Assembly: GCF_002105155.1 (NCBI RefSeq)
Contig: NW_019029000.1
Location: forward strand, 186,001 to 250,000
DNA from: Lobosporangium transversale
Lineage: Eukaryota > Mortierellomycota > Mortierellomycetes > Mortierellales > Mortierellaceae
Length of the DNA stretch: 64,000 nucleotides
Reading direction: 5' to 3'
Made by a program: the position numbers and the translations under genes. Shown piece after piece: positions 1 through 13,887 of this stretch (its first letter is position 1; each line of letters opens with the position of its first letter). Under the pieces are notes generated by a model. That model saw nothing but the letters and a program-made list of their open reading frames with translations, was not told the DNA's origin and made no database searches.

Positions 1-1
1 T

Positions 2-284
2 GATCCGGTCTCTGGAGCAGAGACGCAGGATATGACAGACTCTAGAGTGATTGAGAGTCGACCGGTAGAAAAAGATGGGAGCACCATCCAGACTGAGTTA
101 ACTAAAAAGCCAAGTGAACAACCAAGTCAAGAACCTGTAGAGATAGCCGAAAATGAGGATGATACTCAACTCATGGGCCTGCAACAACAAAGACCATTAT
201 TAGTTGTATCGGTAGTCAACGACTCGTCCAAAAATAATCGGATCCATTCCGATGCTGCTACAGTTACGACTGCCACTGCCACTG

Positions 285-323
<39 letters not shown>

Positions 324-1183
324 ATACTAATACTAATACTATGGCTACCACTATTACATCTGATCCTACTACTGCTGATTCTGTTGGTTCAGAAAGCAGC
401 AATGAGACAGCGCCTTCAAAGGTGATTCGTCCATCCTATCGTCACATGCAGGGACATGCCACCAGAACGGTTTCCACATCTGATATGCCGTCTTCCTCCA
501 ACACACAACCAATGAGACAACATCGACCACAGATTCCTTCTCCAACACGATCCAGATCCTTCTCCAATTCACATGTGGGGACTGGTTCCTCTTCATCTGT
601 TGTCAAACCTGTGTCGATTCTCAAGAACAAACCAAAGTCCATTTTACGTACTCGTTCACGATCGGGGGGTAGTTATAGTAGTAGCAGTAGTAGTCCAGCA
701 TTCGTAGAGACATCAGGTGTTGGCGGTGCTCTTGCATATTCAAATACACATTTGCATGATATGTTTATCTCTGCATTTCCAGCACCGCCTAAGCACAGCA
801 CAAATAGTTACAACAACAGCAGCATAGCCATTCGTACGTCTATTTCTTCAGACACGTCGTCCATCTCACGATCATCACTGTATTTACTACAAGATCCTAT
901 GGCGACACCTCCTATGAGCATACCAACGTCTCCTCCTTTATCAGTGGTAACGACCTCTACGACATCAAACACAAGTGCGAATGCAGCAACGGGGACAGCG
1001 ATGATAGGGGTAGGATTAGGCATCGATACAGAGCGACGAGAAGAGTCTGCCAAGGGCTTTTCAACAGAAGGTGTTTTAAAGACCAGCAGCAAGCCAACAA
1101 TAATAACAAGCGGTCTCCATAGACAACGGCGGGTATCTGTCAAAGAAGTGGGTGGTCCTGTTTCAGGTAAGAAAAGAAAATAA
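2..1183 (+). CDS. Ser/Thr-rich low-complexity protein, 5' end outside window
   Basis: The frame is open from the window edge; the first in-window ATG is at 32, so the true start may lie upstream. From that ATG it encodes 383 residues rich in Ser, Thr, Pro and Asn. A (TAC/ACT)n run around 290-336 encodes poly-Thr, and several Arg-Ser stretches resemble phosphorylation sites. It ends in a basic Lys-Arg tail with TAA at 1181-1183. No domain is recognised. A good donor-like CAG|GTAAG lies at 1163-1169, just before the stop, so the last exon may be spliced to a short exon further on and the KKRK tail could be intronic read-through. A possible acceptor (taatacag) ends at about 1611. Function unknown; it may be a cytoplasmic or cell-cortex regulator judging only by composition. 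Confidence 0.5.
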
Positions 1184-1822
1184 TATATATTTTTGAGTTT
1201 AGAGAGAGAGAGAGGAGGGAAGCACACAGACCACTCAGGACGCGTAAAAGGAAATGGTGGTACAAAAGAAAATCGCAAGAGAGACACGGGTATTTTTTTT
1301 TTTTTTTTCCTCCAGTCGAGTCAGTCCAGGAAAGAGAGAAGAAGAAAGGGACAAATATTCCATTCACATGAAAGAAAAAGAAAAGAAGAAAAGAAGGAAA
1401 AAAAAAAAAAAAAAAAAAAAAAGAGAGATGCGGAAAGAAATGAAAAAGCGTGCTAAAAGGAGAAAAATGCAGGTGTTGAGAAATCAATGAGCATTGAAGC
1501 TCTTTCGCTTTTTTATGGTCTGCATGGTAAATTAACAATTAAGGAGTTGCAAAAGAGACTTAGAAAGCACTAGGGGTTTGTTTTTTTGTTTTATAAGAGA
1601 TTTTCTAATACAGATTTGTTTTGGAGTTTAAAATATTCATATTCATAATATGTCGAGTGAATGAGCATTGGGATGAGATGGGATGGGATGGGATGGTGTG
1701 CAACAGCACCGAACAGGGATTAGCGATTTGTAGCAGATTAAAAAAGATATGCATATGGCTCTTTTTTGAACAAGCCATTCTCTCTTCCGCAAGCTTACCC
1801 CGAAAGAAGATGATGGGGAGAT

Positions 1823-1860
<38 letters not shown>

Positions 1861-3349
1861 TGAAGTGAGCGAGCAAAAAAAAGTCCTTTCAGGTTTGAAA
1901 AAGTTAGTAGAAAAGGGATTGAAGGAGCAAAGAGCGAAAGAGCATTCATTGTTACACTGCCTTTAGGATAAGATGCCCTTTTTACTTTCTTCCCCCCTGC
2001 CATCATTACCTATTACCGATCACACCTATCACTACTCACTGCATGTCCTTAGCTCCGTTGTTTATGAGCAACGGTCAATGGCGATGGCAAATGTTTCCCC
2101 TTCACCCTCTTTTTTTTTTTTTTTTTTTTTTTTCCCTTCCCTTTTTCTTTTCTTTTTTCTTTTCTTTTTTTTTTTATCTGTTCAGCATTCACATCCCATC
2201 CGACGTTATCCACATTTGTATTTTTTTTTATTTTTATTTTACGACGTGACACGAACTCCTTCATAACGATTGACATCCCACACTCATGATCAAACGCCTC
2301 AACGACTAATTTATTTCATGACCTTTGGTAATCCATCGTACGCTTTCTATTCCAACGATATCAATCACTCCCTTTTCCTTACCATTCCATTGGATCTAGT
2401 TTTATTTTTATATTTATTTTTATTCTTATTTTTATCCAATATTTTGTGATTCAATACATTCCTAAAATAAACATTTTTTTCCCTGGCGACGATCAACGAC
2501 CCTCTTTTTCTCTACACTTCGACTCTTTTCTTCACAACTTTCTTGTTTTATCCATTCTTCTCCTTCTCTATTCTATCCTATTCTATCCTCTATCCTCTTC
2601 TCTCTCTCTCTCTCTCTCTTCTCTTTCACTTTCTCACTCTCACTCTTTCACTTTCTCACTCTCCTTCACTCTCTTGCTTTCTTTTCTTTTCTTTTCTTTT
2701 CCTCTTTTTCTCTCTTCAAGTGTTGATACCTTTGCCTCAGATTATTATGTGAGATTCCCTTCCATCTCTCTCTCTTGCCATTCTTATCCTGTCATTACCT
2801 TTTTATTTATTTATTTATTTATTTATTATCCATTGAATGTCCTATCCACATCATTCTTATTAAACCATTGGTTCTTTGGATCGGCAACTGGGGAGACAAC
2901 AATGCTGTGTACAGCATAATTCATAGACAACACGAGATATAAATTACCAGCGATTGTCATTTAGTCAGACCTGTGAATGTGTTGGTCCTTGCTTACTCTT
3001 CATAATGTGTATCTTAATGCTCAGCATCGGCGTTTTTTTTTTTTTTTTTTTTTTTTTCTTGGTTGGGTTGTTAATATGATGACATGATCCAAAAATCCCT
3101 TCTCTTTCTCCTTTTCTCCTTCCTGCGACGCGGCTGCTGGTGAAACTTTTGTCCATTGCATGTCCTTTTCTTGTTACAAGCGTCAATAGACAAAGAATTT
3201 CCGTCCATGACTTGCACAATGCTCTCTTTTCATTTGCTCTTATTCCTCTATCGCTATGGTGCATATCTTTAAACTTATCCTTGATCTTTGCCGACTGACC
3301 CAGCCCTCTCTCTCTCTCTTTTTTTTTAAACATCTCACAACTCTCCATC

Positions 3350-3396
<47 letters not shown>

Positions 3397-3445
3397 AGCC
3401 TCCACCTCTCCATCTGCCAGTCCTCTTTCTTACACACGACCGCGC
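1184..3445. other. Spacer and 5' leader of the LRR-RhoGEF gene
   Basis: No convincing gene. The stretch has poly-A/T runs, a (GA)n tract at about 1823-1853, and long CT-rich leader sequence from about 2500 to 3440, including a (TC)n microsatellite at about 3355-3394. Pyrimidine-rich leaders of this kind precede several genes in the window. Open frames here encode only Ser/Leu/Phe or Arg/Glu runs from the repeats. Confidence 0.6.
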
Positions 3446-4985
3446 ATGCCATCCACTCCTAGTGCTTCACACGGTCCAGATGGCCTGGGACTCGAGGACG
3501 ACGAATATTACCATGTCTCAACACCACAACCTCACTCAGAGTCATCCGTTACTGCACATAACCGTCTCTCCTTCCCCTCCCTAAACGATTACAAAATGCC
3601 CCCTACTTTCTCCCCTACACAACCACCAAGCCCTGCTACATTCATCCCCTCACAAAACTACACTCCACTCACGCTCAAGAGTGTACGTGCTGCAAAGTCA
3701 AGGAGCAAGCAACTCCAGGAACCCCAGATCGGTGTTGCTACTGGCATCCGTCGCAACTCATTTCCCAAATTATTTCACACCACTTCTGGCCTCATCAATG
3801 GACCTGTGCTTCCATCCATAACAGATCTCTCATCAACTACGACAATCGAACCTAGTGAGTCCCATCAGCCCTCTGAAGACCCCTCACTTTCAATACGTCG
3901 CCGAGAGCATTCAGCAGTCGCTAGAGCAGGCCACAGTGGAATTCAGGTAATGCCTCGACCAATCTTGAAAGATACTTCTTCCAGGGACAGGATATCAAGG
4001 GAGAGCTGGATGTCGGAACCAACTGGCATGACAATGTCCAATTCACATTTCTCAGGAGCAGGAGCCATCTCCAGACCTTCCAGCGCCATGTCTTTTACCC
4101 ATTCCTCATCCTCACCCGCAGCACCACCCAAGAGCCTCGCCAGGACCAACAGTGCTAAACGACAGTCTAGATTAAGTCGGATGTCCTCTTCACAAGAGTA
4201 CGATCAGGACACACTGAGTCCACGGGGGCGTCAGGGAAGCATCGGGTATGGTCTAGATCATAAACCTCGGAGACAAAGCGCTGGACCTGGCCATCTCCTG
4301 TACACATTTGATGCTATTGTAGGCTTTGAAAGTGAAGAGTATGAAGATAGTGATCTGGATGATCCAGAGCAGCATTCAAGGCGCTTGCAGGAACAATATG
4401 CTCTATTACAACAATCACATCGACAGTCCACAACGGATAGCCGTCCTGGTTCTCGTCTGACGATGACTGGAGTAGCTGATTTGTTGATTGCAGACGACAG
4501 GCCTTATCTCTCTAAACAGGGACAGCGCAAGTCTCTGGGAGATGAACTCAATGTGCCTCCTGTGCCCGAAAAGAGTGCACAAAGGAAGAGAGTCTCGACC
4601 ATGGGTTCCGCCACACTACCAACCGTGTCACCAACTCTCAAAGCTGCCTATACGGCCCACAGCAGCACCAGCACCAGCACTAGCATCGTCACACCTATTC
4701 CCCAGATACCTGCTGACCAGAGACCTCACGGCTCCATTGACCCCCTCTCACTTTCATTCGAACCACTGTTTGCGCTTAAGGACTCTGGAATAAAAGCTAT
4801 CAAGGTTGATGGATCTCAACCGTCAGCTTCCCAGGACTTGATTCCGAGCCGATTTTCTGCAGTCTCAGATTCAGACTGGAGCACCGCCATGTCAACAGTA
4901 GACCTGAATCAACAGGGTGTCTCCATCCTAGATCTTAGCAAGCGAGAAATGACTGAGATCCCTTCTGATCTTCCATCCAGTACGA

Positions 4986-5030
<45 letters not shown>

Positions 5031-5488
5031 ATTCACTTGATATTTTGATCATCATGAATATTTATGAAGATGATATATGAGTTTAATATTATCACTGATT
5101 TTTTTTTTTTCTTTTCTTTTTTTTTCTTTTTTTTTTTCCTTTCTTAGCTACGACACATCTTCGATTATCTTACAATATGATCAAAATATTTTCACCTATT
5201 ACAAGTTTGACATGTCTCAATCATTTAGAAGTCCTTGATTTGTGCGATAACCAACTTGAGATCTTACCACCAGAGATTGGTCTGTTGACAAAGCTGAAGG
5301 AACTGTATCTGTCCAATAATAAACTTTGGAAGATTCCAGATACTATTCAAAAAATGGCTCGCTTGGAGGTTCTCGACATTCGCAATAACCAATTTTATCT
5401 CTTGAGTAAGTCTTTATTTTTTTTTTTTTTTAGTGTTAACGAAGCATGTGGAATTTGGTTTCTAACTGCTCCACTTGCTTACAAACCG

Positions 5489-5519
<31 letters not shown>

Positions 5520-6818
5520 ATAGCCCCAGCCATTGGACGATTGAAGACATTAAGGCAACTAGATATTCGGAACAATCACCTCAAGTCACTACCAGCCCCA
5601 ATGTGTATGCTTTCTCAGACGCTTTCGACGTTGTTAGTTGATGGAAACCAATTTGTTCAGCCCTTTTTGGATCTGCTCCAACCACTTATAATGGATGAAA
5701 AGTCTTCGTTTGGACAACAGAGTTTCCTTGGTGATGACCCCTATGGAGATCCCCGTAGTAAAAGCCCGGGATCATCGGCTAGCGGAAAGACATCCGTGGC
5801 GACATATGAGCCTTGGAGACGGTCCGTTACACCCAACTCGACAAGGCGCTCAGGTGCCGCATCAGGAGCATCCAACATGCTCAAGCGTCGATCCCATGGT
5901 GATTTGTTGACTTTGATAGGCATACAGAAGAAGGACGATGGATCGTTTGCAGAGGATATGGGCGCAGTGGATCTGTCACAAAAGTCTGCAGGAACACAAA
6001 TCGCAGCTACGCTTGGCCCCGATACTAGCAGACCGAGAAGGGAGAGATCTGTGTCAACGTCAACAGTCACTACAGAAAAGACGACAGAGGTTCATACGGA
6101 GATTTCAGCCCCAATACCCACTTCATCTGCACACCCCCTGTCTCTCAACAAGTTGCTCAAATCAATCCGAAAGGGCAGCAAGTCTTCCAAGAAGGATAAG
6201 GAGAAACAGGATACCACCAGCAGCAAGCGTCATTCCCTTGGCAGTGAGACTGACCCAATAGCCGATACCGATTTAGATATCGCTCTAGAAAGCAATTCAA
6301 AGCCCAGTTCTAAAGGCTCGAGCGGAAAACGTTCCGGTAACGGAATCAATCAGTGGGTACGTGAGCGACTGCATAAGAGGACAAGCTCGGGCGAGCTTGG
6401 CGCAATGGCTGATAGTCATGGATCGACAGGTTCATTCAATAATGACAGTGCTGCTGATGGACTCGATGGATTCGCTGCTCGGGATTCTGGCTACGGGGCC
6501 ATTAGCACAAATGGTGCTCCTCAGTTGAGCACGTCTCTTGGAAGTACTCCGGATCTCAGTCAGACATTGCCCCATGGAGGAAGAGGATCTGGTGTACTTG
6601 ATCATCGCTTCCAGAATAAGAGCACTGGACATCTGCCTTATGGCTCGTCACACTCATCTCGGGATACCCATGATTCACCATCGTTTGATCCAACCCAACG
6701 TCAAGAGAAAAACTATCGACATAGCTATATGAGTGTTGAGAGCCAAGCAACGCAAGGAACAGAAAACGACTCGGATGTTGTGGATGCAGATGCAGCTATT
6801 GCACAACAACACCAACTT

Positions 6819-6857
<39 letters not shown>

Positions 6858-7481
6858 CAGCATCGTTTGTCCTCGGTGCATTCACCTACAACTCCTTTAC
6901 CATCGTCGCCTGTGATCAGTGGCATAAGCACGATAAGCAGTACAAGTACTAGTCCTTATAATTATATTTCTCGATATAACCAGAGTGCTGTCTATATCAA
7001 GCCGTTGATGCATTACCTTAAAGATCTTTATGATCTAGATCCTGACTCATCTGAATGGGAGGAAGTCTACGCATGGCGACGTGTCTGGAACGCGGAAAGG
7101 ACCAGCGCCACGGCTGTAGGGGCGGGGGCGGGGCCAGGGGCAGGAGCAGAGGACAGTACAGGTGAGGTTGCTGAAGAAGAGGGCAATGAGCAGACAGAGA
7201 AGCGAGAAAAGGATGAGGAGATTAGGCTCGCCAAGCTTCAAACCCAAGCAGCGAGGAGACGTAGGATTGTGGATGAGATTGTGGCGACAGAGAAAACCTA
7301 TGTCGAAGGCTTGAAGGGACTTGTGGAGATCTACCTTACACCGGCTCTCCAGGTCATGCCCCCTAGCGACCACAAGGCGGTGTTCTCGAATGCCCAGGCC
7401 ATCTACACCTTCCACGCGAACCACTTCCTTCCTGAATTGGAGAAGGCACATCATCAAGCTAGGACTGGAGAAAATACCTTG

Positions 7482-7516
<35 letters not shown>

Positions 7517-8930
7517 GCCTTCTGCCATGAGCCGTACCAGTTCCCTTCCAGCAAATATGAGCAATAAGCGTCCTTCTACTCCTTCTTCTATGGCTCCATC
7601 GGCGACTTTACATTCGATTTCTGATGAAGATCAGACAGATGATGTCTCTGCTATTAATGGTCAACAGGATAGTGACACTACTGTAGCTAGTAGCGGCAAT
7701 GGCACAGATGGGAAAATTGAATCATCCAGCGCCACTATGGAATCGATCAAGCTGGCAGGGGAGGACCGTATCGGAAAGGTGTTTGCAGATCATGTGGCGT
7801 ACATGAAGATGTACAGTTTCTACATCAATAACTTTGACAATGCGCTCCGAGTCCTTCAAACACAGCTGACACAGGCCAAGTATAAGAAGAAGATGAAGGA
7901 GTTTTTGAGACGATGCGCCAAACATCCAAACCACACTCAATTGGGACTCCAGGGCTACTTGCTTCTGCCTGTGCAACGTATTCCACGCTATAAATTGTTG
8001 CTGACAGACTTGTTGGAGAACACATGGCCAGATCATGTAGATTACCAGGATATTGCGTCTGCACTAGAGAAGATTTCGTCGCGTGCAGATGAGATGAATG
8101 AGCGGAAGCGGCAGTACGAGAATCATGAGAAGGTCCTCTTGATCCAGAATCGGATTATAGGACAGCATAAGGCGCCATTGGTACAACCTCATCGAAAGGT
8201 GGTACGCGAAGGAATGTTGCATCTGATCAGGATTGTGACCAGGAATGTGGCAATGGGGGTTGACAATAAGGTCGTGCCAGTAAATGCTCCAATAGTAACA
8301 AGCCGTAGCTTGAGCACTGCAGCAAACTTGGTGGATCTTCGTCAGACGACAGTAGCAGCAACTGGGGACCACACGATTCACTACTTGTCGGAAGAAACAG
8401 TTGAGAAATCTTTCTTGTTTATCCTGTTCAACGACATCTTGATTCAGTGTAATACTATTGCAGGCAAGAATGCTGGGGGGTCAGGATCAAGTGGTCAGAA
8501 TGCGAACAATAGCAACAGTACGATCAATCAGAATGGAGGAGCAACATCCATCCATGGCTCTAGTTCCTCTATTGTGGGTGCGAACGCCAACGGAACAGGT
8601 GCAGCAGCTTCAGGTAGCTCGGATACAGCAGCCAAGAACTTGGAATTATGCAGAATCCTCCAGCTCGAGTCACGACTTCACCCGGCTGAAGTTATTGGAC
8701 AAGATGGTAAGTTTTTTTTTAAGTTTTTTTTTTTTTTTTGTCTTGCAATGTCATGTATGCTCTCGGTTAATTTTTGAAACAAAGATCATCGGCCTAACAT
8801 GCTATAAACTTTTGATTATATCTTTCCAAACGTAGTCCTACGTGTGGTGGATGATACGATGGTGCTTTACCTGACTGGTGATAAGGATGTTATTCAAGCA
8901 TGGAAGGATGATATTAATTCGCGTTGGTAG
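3446..8930 (+). CDS. LRR-RhoGEF (DH)-PH multidomain protein
   Basis: Exons 3446-4979, 5148-5405, 5524-8706 and 8836-8930 join in frame to 1,689 residues. Residues 1-490 are Ser/Pro-rich and disordered. From about 494 there are leucine-rich repeats (ILDLSKREMTEIP, LEVLDLCDNQLEILP, LKELYLSNNKLWKIP, LDIRNNHLKSLP), with introns falling between repeats. A Ser-rich linker with a poly-Gln tract follows. A Dbl-homology domain starts at about residue 1170 (IVDEIVATEKTYVEGL) and contains the conserved LLLPVQRIPRYKLLL helix. A C-terminal PH domain ends in AWKDDINSRW. DH-PH proteins are exchange factors for Rho/Rac/Cdc42 GTPases; the LRRs probably bind a regulator. Inserts with poly-Gln interrupt the DH domain, and a Gly/Ser/Asn-rich loop interrupts the PH domain. 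The ATG follows a CT-rich leader. Confidence 0.9.
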
Positions 8931-9372
8931 ACAGAGACAGCAGCCTTTTATTTTTTTCTTAATTTCTTGTATTTAGTGAAAATTATGCACAAAAACTTTT
9001 ATATTTTTTTTTCTATATACCATCATGTTTTCAACTATTGTTTTTTTCTCTTTCTTAGAAATGTTTTTATTCTTTTTATTTTTTATTTTTTATATCATTA
9101 ATATTCAATTTTTTTTTTTATTTTTTTTTTTTATTTTTTTTTAACTAAAGCAAATCTTGTGGCAATAATAAGCAATGAAATTTTACAAGAAAAGAGAAGA
9201 AAAAAAAAAAAAAACCCTTCATCTAATGTATTTTATCTAATAAATAAACAATAATGATCGATAATTTACATTACAGCTTGATCTTTATGTTTTTGATTTT
9301 GCTTTTGCTTTTAGGTGTATGCGCCGCCTCGTGTAAACGTCGTGTAAGATCAAAAAAAAATAAAAAAAAAAT

Positions 9373-9404
<32 letters not shown>

Positions 9405-11515
9405 TTCTCGAATGTTTCTCTGAGATGGCCAGTAAAGCTCCCTCGGGAAGTCTGGGCTAGGAGACAAATATAATATACTGCTCTGAAAGACGCTTAGAGT
9501 AACATTCCCCCATTTGTATGACCACACTTCATAGACCTCCCTTTTACGCGTACACAAACAAAGTTATACGCGTCATTTACATCCTACAGCCTCTTTTCGT
9601 AATACTTCCCCCTCCCCCTCCCCCTCACCCTCTCCGCCCAACTACCACAAGCATTTATCATCATGTACATCACACGTAGTAGATCGTGTAGACTGGCCGC
9701 CCAGCAGAAAGGAGAAGCCAGGGAGGCCAGAGGTAACAACCAGGGATCGGAGACTGTCATCGGAAGAGCTCTGGGGAGGTTGCTGGAGCCTCTGCGCTGC
9801 TTACGCTCGGTTCTGGATCCCAGGAGAGACTTTGGAGCGCTGCATTTACCGCCAGGACCAAAGCCACTGTCGGCCTGGGGGGAACGGCAGCTATAAGCCA
9901 TCAACGACAACGCAGAAGAATAGCTGACGTGATGAAGATAAAGATAAAGATAAAGATAAAGAGGATAGGCTGTCAAGGTGCGTTTGTTTATGCAAAACAT
10001 GGTACCAACCCATTAAGCGTGGTCTATTCTTTTGGATATACAATAGAAACAAACCAAACCAAACCAAACCAAACCAATCCAAAAAAAAAAAAAAAAAAAA
10101 AAAAAAAGAAGAGAAACTTTATGATGTATAAATGTATATATATTATATATATAATAGAAACAAAGAAACTCCGGGGGAAGGGGGGGGAGGGGGGAGGGAT
10201 TGTAAAGTATAATATATAGCATAAACCAAAAAAGCCTGTTCCAAAAGAGAAGGAGTAAAAGGGAAAAGAGAGCATAAAGCTGAGGTGATTAATGGGTCTT
10301 GGCCATGCATGCAAAGTATGGAACGCTTTTCTGGGTTGTGAAAGGTGGAAAGCTCTTTTATTGGCACAGACTGGACCAATGGCGTCAATAGGGTGAGGGC
10401 CCAAGAAGGTATATATGTAGCGCAGACACCTTCAACAGACCAACCACTAACGGTCGTGGACAGCCAACTCACCTCTTCCTTCATTCAGTAGTAATATCCA
10501 CTGCTCCCAATGTAGAGATTTTATTTGACAACGTAATGGGTGCAGATATATAGATAGATATTATATTATATATGTTTATGCAATGCAAAAGAAACAAAAC
10601 CAGCTTTGACTGGACTGGAGAGTCGAAATGTGGGAAAAAGAAAAGAGTGTTACTGCAAAATGATAAAAATAAAATGGCATTGCATCGCCTTTTTTTTTAA
10701 AAAAGTTAAACTTGTCTGGCTGGCTCTAAGAAAGTCAGGAAAGAGTCTTGACTTCTTGACTTTTTGACTTCTTTGGTGCAAAAAAAAAAAAAAAAAAAAA
10801 ACAAAAAAAAAACTCTGGAAAGAGGATAGTATCCCCGTTCCCTTTGAGATGCCAGAGGTATCCAATTGAATAACTGTGAGGGGGGAGGGTAAATTGCGAG
10901 AGGTTTGGTTCGGAACAAATTTGTTTTTTCTATTTGCCGGTGTCTAGGCTGAAATGTCGGATGAATCAATGGTGTCGAATTAAATGATGCAGAGAAAGAC
11001 TGTTAATCCAATCAGTATGCCCAATGTGTGGATTGTTTTACAATTATAATAATAATAATAACAATAATAATAATAATAATAACAATAATATATAATTTTA
11101 TTATTACTTTAATCTCATTGTTATTACAGATATGTTAGACATGTATACATGTAGATATTATCTAAACATGCATAGTATAGTAGTACAAGTATGGATGTAT
11201 AAAATGCCTAGACATCTCGATTTGTGGAGAACGAAACTTGGCTTTTGGCTCTTTGTTATGCTCCACTGAGACGGAGAACGGAGATTTCTTTTTTAGTCCG
11301 TGTATTATAAATATGGTGGAGATTTGTCGATCTCTTTTACTTGCTCATTCCAATCCTCTTATAGACTCTCTTGCTCATTCAAAACCCATTGGGGGAGGGG
11401 AGAGGTAATGAGCCATTGAGCCATGGGAGAAGGGGGCGGCGGGGGGGGGGGGGGGGGCAAATGATGACCAATTGTGGCACAAACATAGCGCAATGTCATT
11501 AGCCCACGGACATGG

Positions 11516-11546
<31 letters not shown>

Positions 11547-11934
11547 TTTTACGCTCAGATTGGTTTTTGCCGCCATTTTGTCTTCAGGGGTTAAGAAAGC
11601 AAAAAGAAAAGGCAAAACATGAGAGGAAAGAAAATCAAACAAAGATGGGAAAAGAATAACAACAAATGACAAGAAAAAAAAAAACAATGACAGTAACGAG
11701 TAACAAAAAAAAAAAAAAAGGGGGAGGAGAGACCATCATAAGAACTAAACAAACAATCAAAACGAACGAACTATAACAACAACAATTGCAGCCAAGACGA
11801 AAGGCGGGTCGCAATAAATTCAATAAATAAATAAAAAAAAAAGCGGGAGAAATTGCAAAGGTAAGGTAGCTGATAATGATGGAAACAATTTCGTCCGATA
11901 GGATCGATAGGATTGAACATTACCTTCCCGGCGG

Positions 11935-11965
<31 letters not shown>

Positions 11966-13887
11966 GCGAAATAAAGCATGGTGGATGATGATGAACCAAT
12001 CTTTTTTTTTTTTTTTTTTTTCTTATTCGCTGCCTCTTCTTGCCTCTTGTTGCCTCTTCTTGCCTCTTCCGGCTTCTTAACTCTCTGTCTTATTATATAA
12101 TACATATTTAGGTTTATAAACCTTGCTTTGTTGCTTTCTTTTTTTTTTTTTTTTTTTTTTTTATATGCAGTCTAAGCGTCAATGCAAATGGTATATACAA
12201 GAGTTTTTGGTTTTTCCCCAATTTATTCTGCCATTAGCAATATGGATCTTGCTCTCGCTCGCTCCATCTCTTTTTCTTTTTTCCGATTTTTTTTTTTTTC
12301 TTTCTTCTGAGCATACACTGCATCGCTCCTAGTCCCTATACAGTACGTGATGGTCCCATTATGGGGAGAAAAAAAAGATACTCAGTAAAACTAGTTTGGT
12401 TCTTATACGCGTATAGGCAAAGAAAGGCTCCTAGAAAAGAGAGAAAGAGAGAGAGAGAGAGAGAGATGTTTTTTGAACTTTGTTGTACATGCCAGGTCCA
12501 TTTGGGTCACACAGATTTACATTCAGGCACACATTACACAAGGCTTTTAGGCTTGGACAACATCGTCATCATCATTGTGGTCACACCCGATGTATTTGTT
12601 TTTTTGTATACATGTACACATTGTATGCAACAGAGTTGTTGAGCGACAGAGACAAGAAAGAAGAAGAAAAAGAAAAAAAAAAAAAAAAAAAAGGAGTGAA
12701 GGGGAGGGGTGAGCCAGAAAAAAAAAAAAAAAAAAAAAAAAACGCGAATAACAAGAGTAATGGGAAGGAGAAGAGATGTTTCTTACCCCCCTTTTCTTTC
12801 TTTTTTTTTTTTTTTTTTTTTTTTTTTTGGGGGAGAGAGTAGGGATTGAATGTGCAGGATGATGTTTACAATATAAAAGTAGTATTTAATGAAGAGCATC
12901 CAGTATAGAATATAGTAATATAGTAATATAGTAATATAGTAATATAGTAATAATAAACAGTAAAATGATCCTCTGCATCTCCATATGAAATGAAAGACGC
13001 GCGCGGTTACGATAGAAAAGAGATGAAGAGAGCGAAGAAAGAGGCCTAGAAAACAAGTTTATGAAGAGCAAATAACAATGATGATAATAATAATAATAAT
13101 AATGGTAATATAATATAAAAAAAAAAAAAAAAAAAGAAAAAGAATGAGCTTCACGGTGGAATGGGATTGGGTGGAATGGAATGAGAATATGGCGAAGGTC
13201 AATGGCATTGAGATTATGCTTGTCGTTGTTGTTGTTGTTGTTGTTGCTGTTGCTGTTGCTGTTGTTGCTGTTGCTGTTGCAGTTGTGGCTATGAATGGAG
13301 ATGCACAATGGGTCTGCGCCTTTAATTCCCCTGTGATAATCACACCATATAAAAACCAAAAGCCTTTCCTTTTCCTCTTTTCCTCTTTTCCTTTCTCTCT
13401 TCTTTACCAATCTCTTTTCTGCCTCCTTTATATTTCTTAACGCGTCTTTATCTTCTTTGCCCGTTCACTAAAAGACAAACAAAAGGAAAAAGAAAAGATC
13501 AAAGATCTCCTACTTTCTTTACCTTCTTTTCGCTTCTTGACTCTTTCAGTCTAACGCACTTTTTTTATTTTTTTCGTCATCTCGCTTCTCAACTGCTATA
13601 CTGCTTCATCCCAACAAAGGAAAAAGAAAATACTGACCCTTTTTTATTTTAATTTTTATTTTTTTTATTTTTTATTTTTATTTTATTTTATTTTTTTGGC
13701 TCTCTCTTACTCTTACTCTTACTCTTTTTACTCTTACTCTTTTTACTCTTTACTCTTTTCACTCTTACTCACTTCCAAATCCAAATTCAAATCCAATTTA
13801 AATACTCTCTTTTCCCCTTTCCTTTATTTCTTTTCTTTTTTTTTTTTTTTTTTTTTTCTTCTTTTCCTCTTTTTCTCTTTTTAAACA
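8931..13887. other. Long AT-rich spacer before the bHLH gene
   Basis: Nearly 5 kb without a supportable gene. It holds dozens of poly-A/T runs, a poly-G run near 11437-11458, an 8-bp tandem repeat (AATATAGT, about five copies, near 12903-12950), a GTT/GCT repeat near 13221-13280, and a CT-rich leader from about 13370. A GC-rich island at about 9670-9900 stands out and is listed among the findings. The 3' UTR of the RhoGEF gene probably ends near the AATAAA at 9238-9245. Confidence 0.6.

Noticed and set aside
1140-2920. Several open frames of 60-157 codons on both strands, rich in Phe/Ser/Leu or Arg/Glu/Lys
   Set aside because: They are translations of poly-T, (CT)n and (GA)n tracts in a gene leader, with no conserved or balanced composition.
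12361-13440. Open frames near the 8-bp and GTT repeats
   Set aside because: They are made of homopolymer and microsatellite codons (Asn, Val, Lys and Glu runs) and have no splice context.
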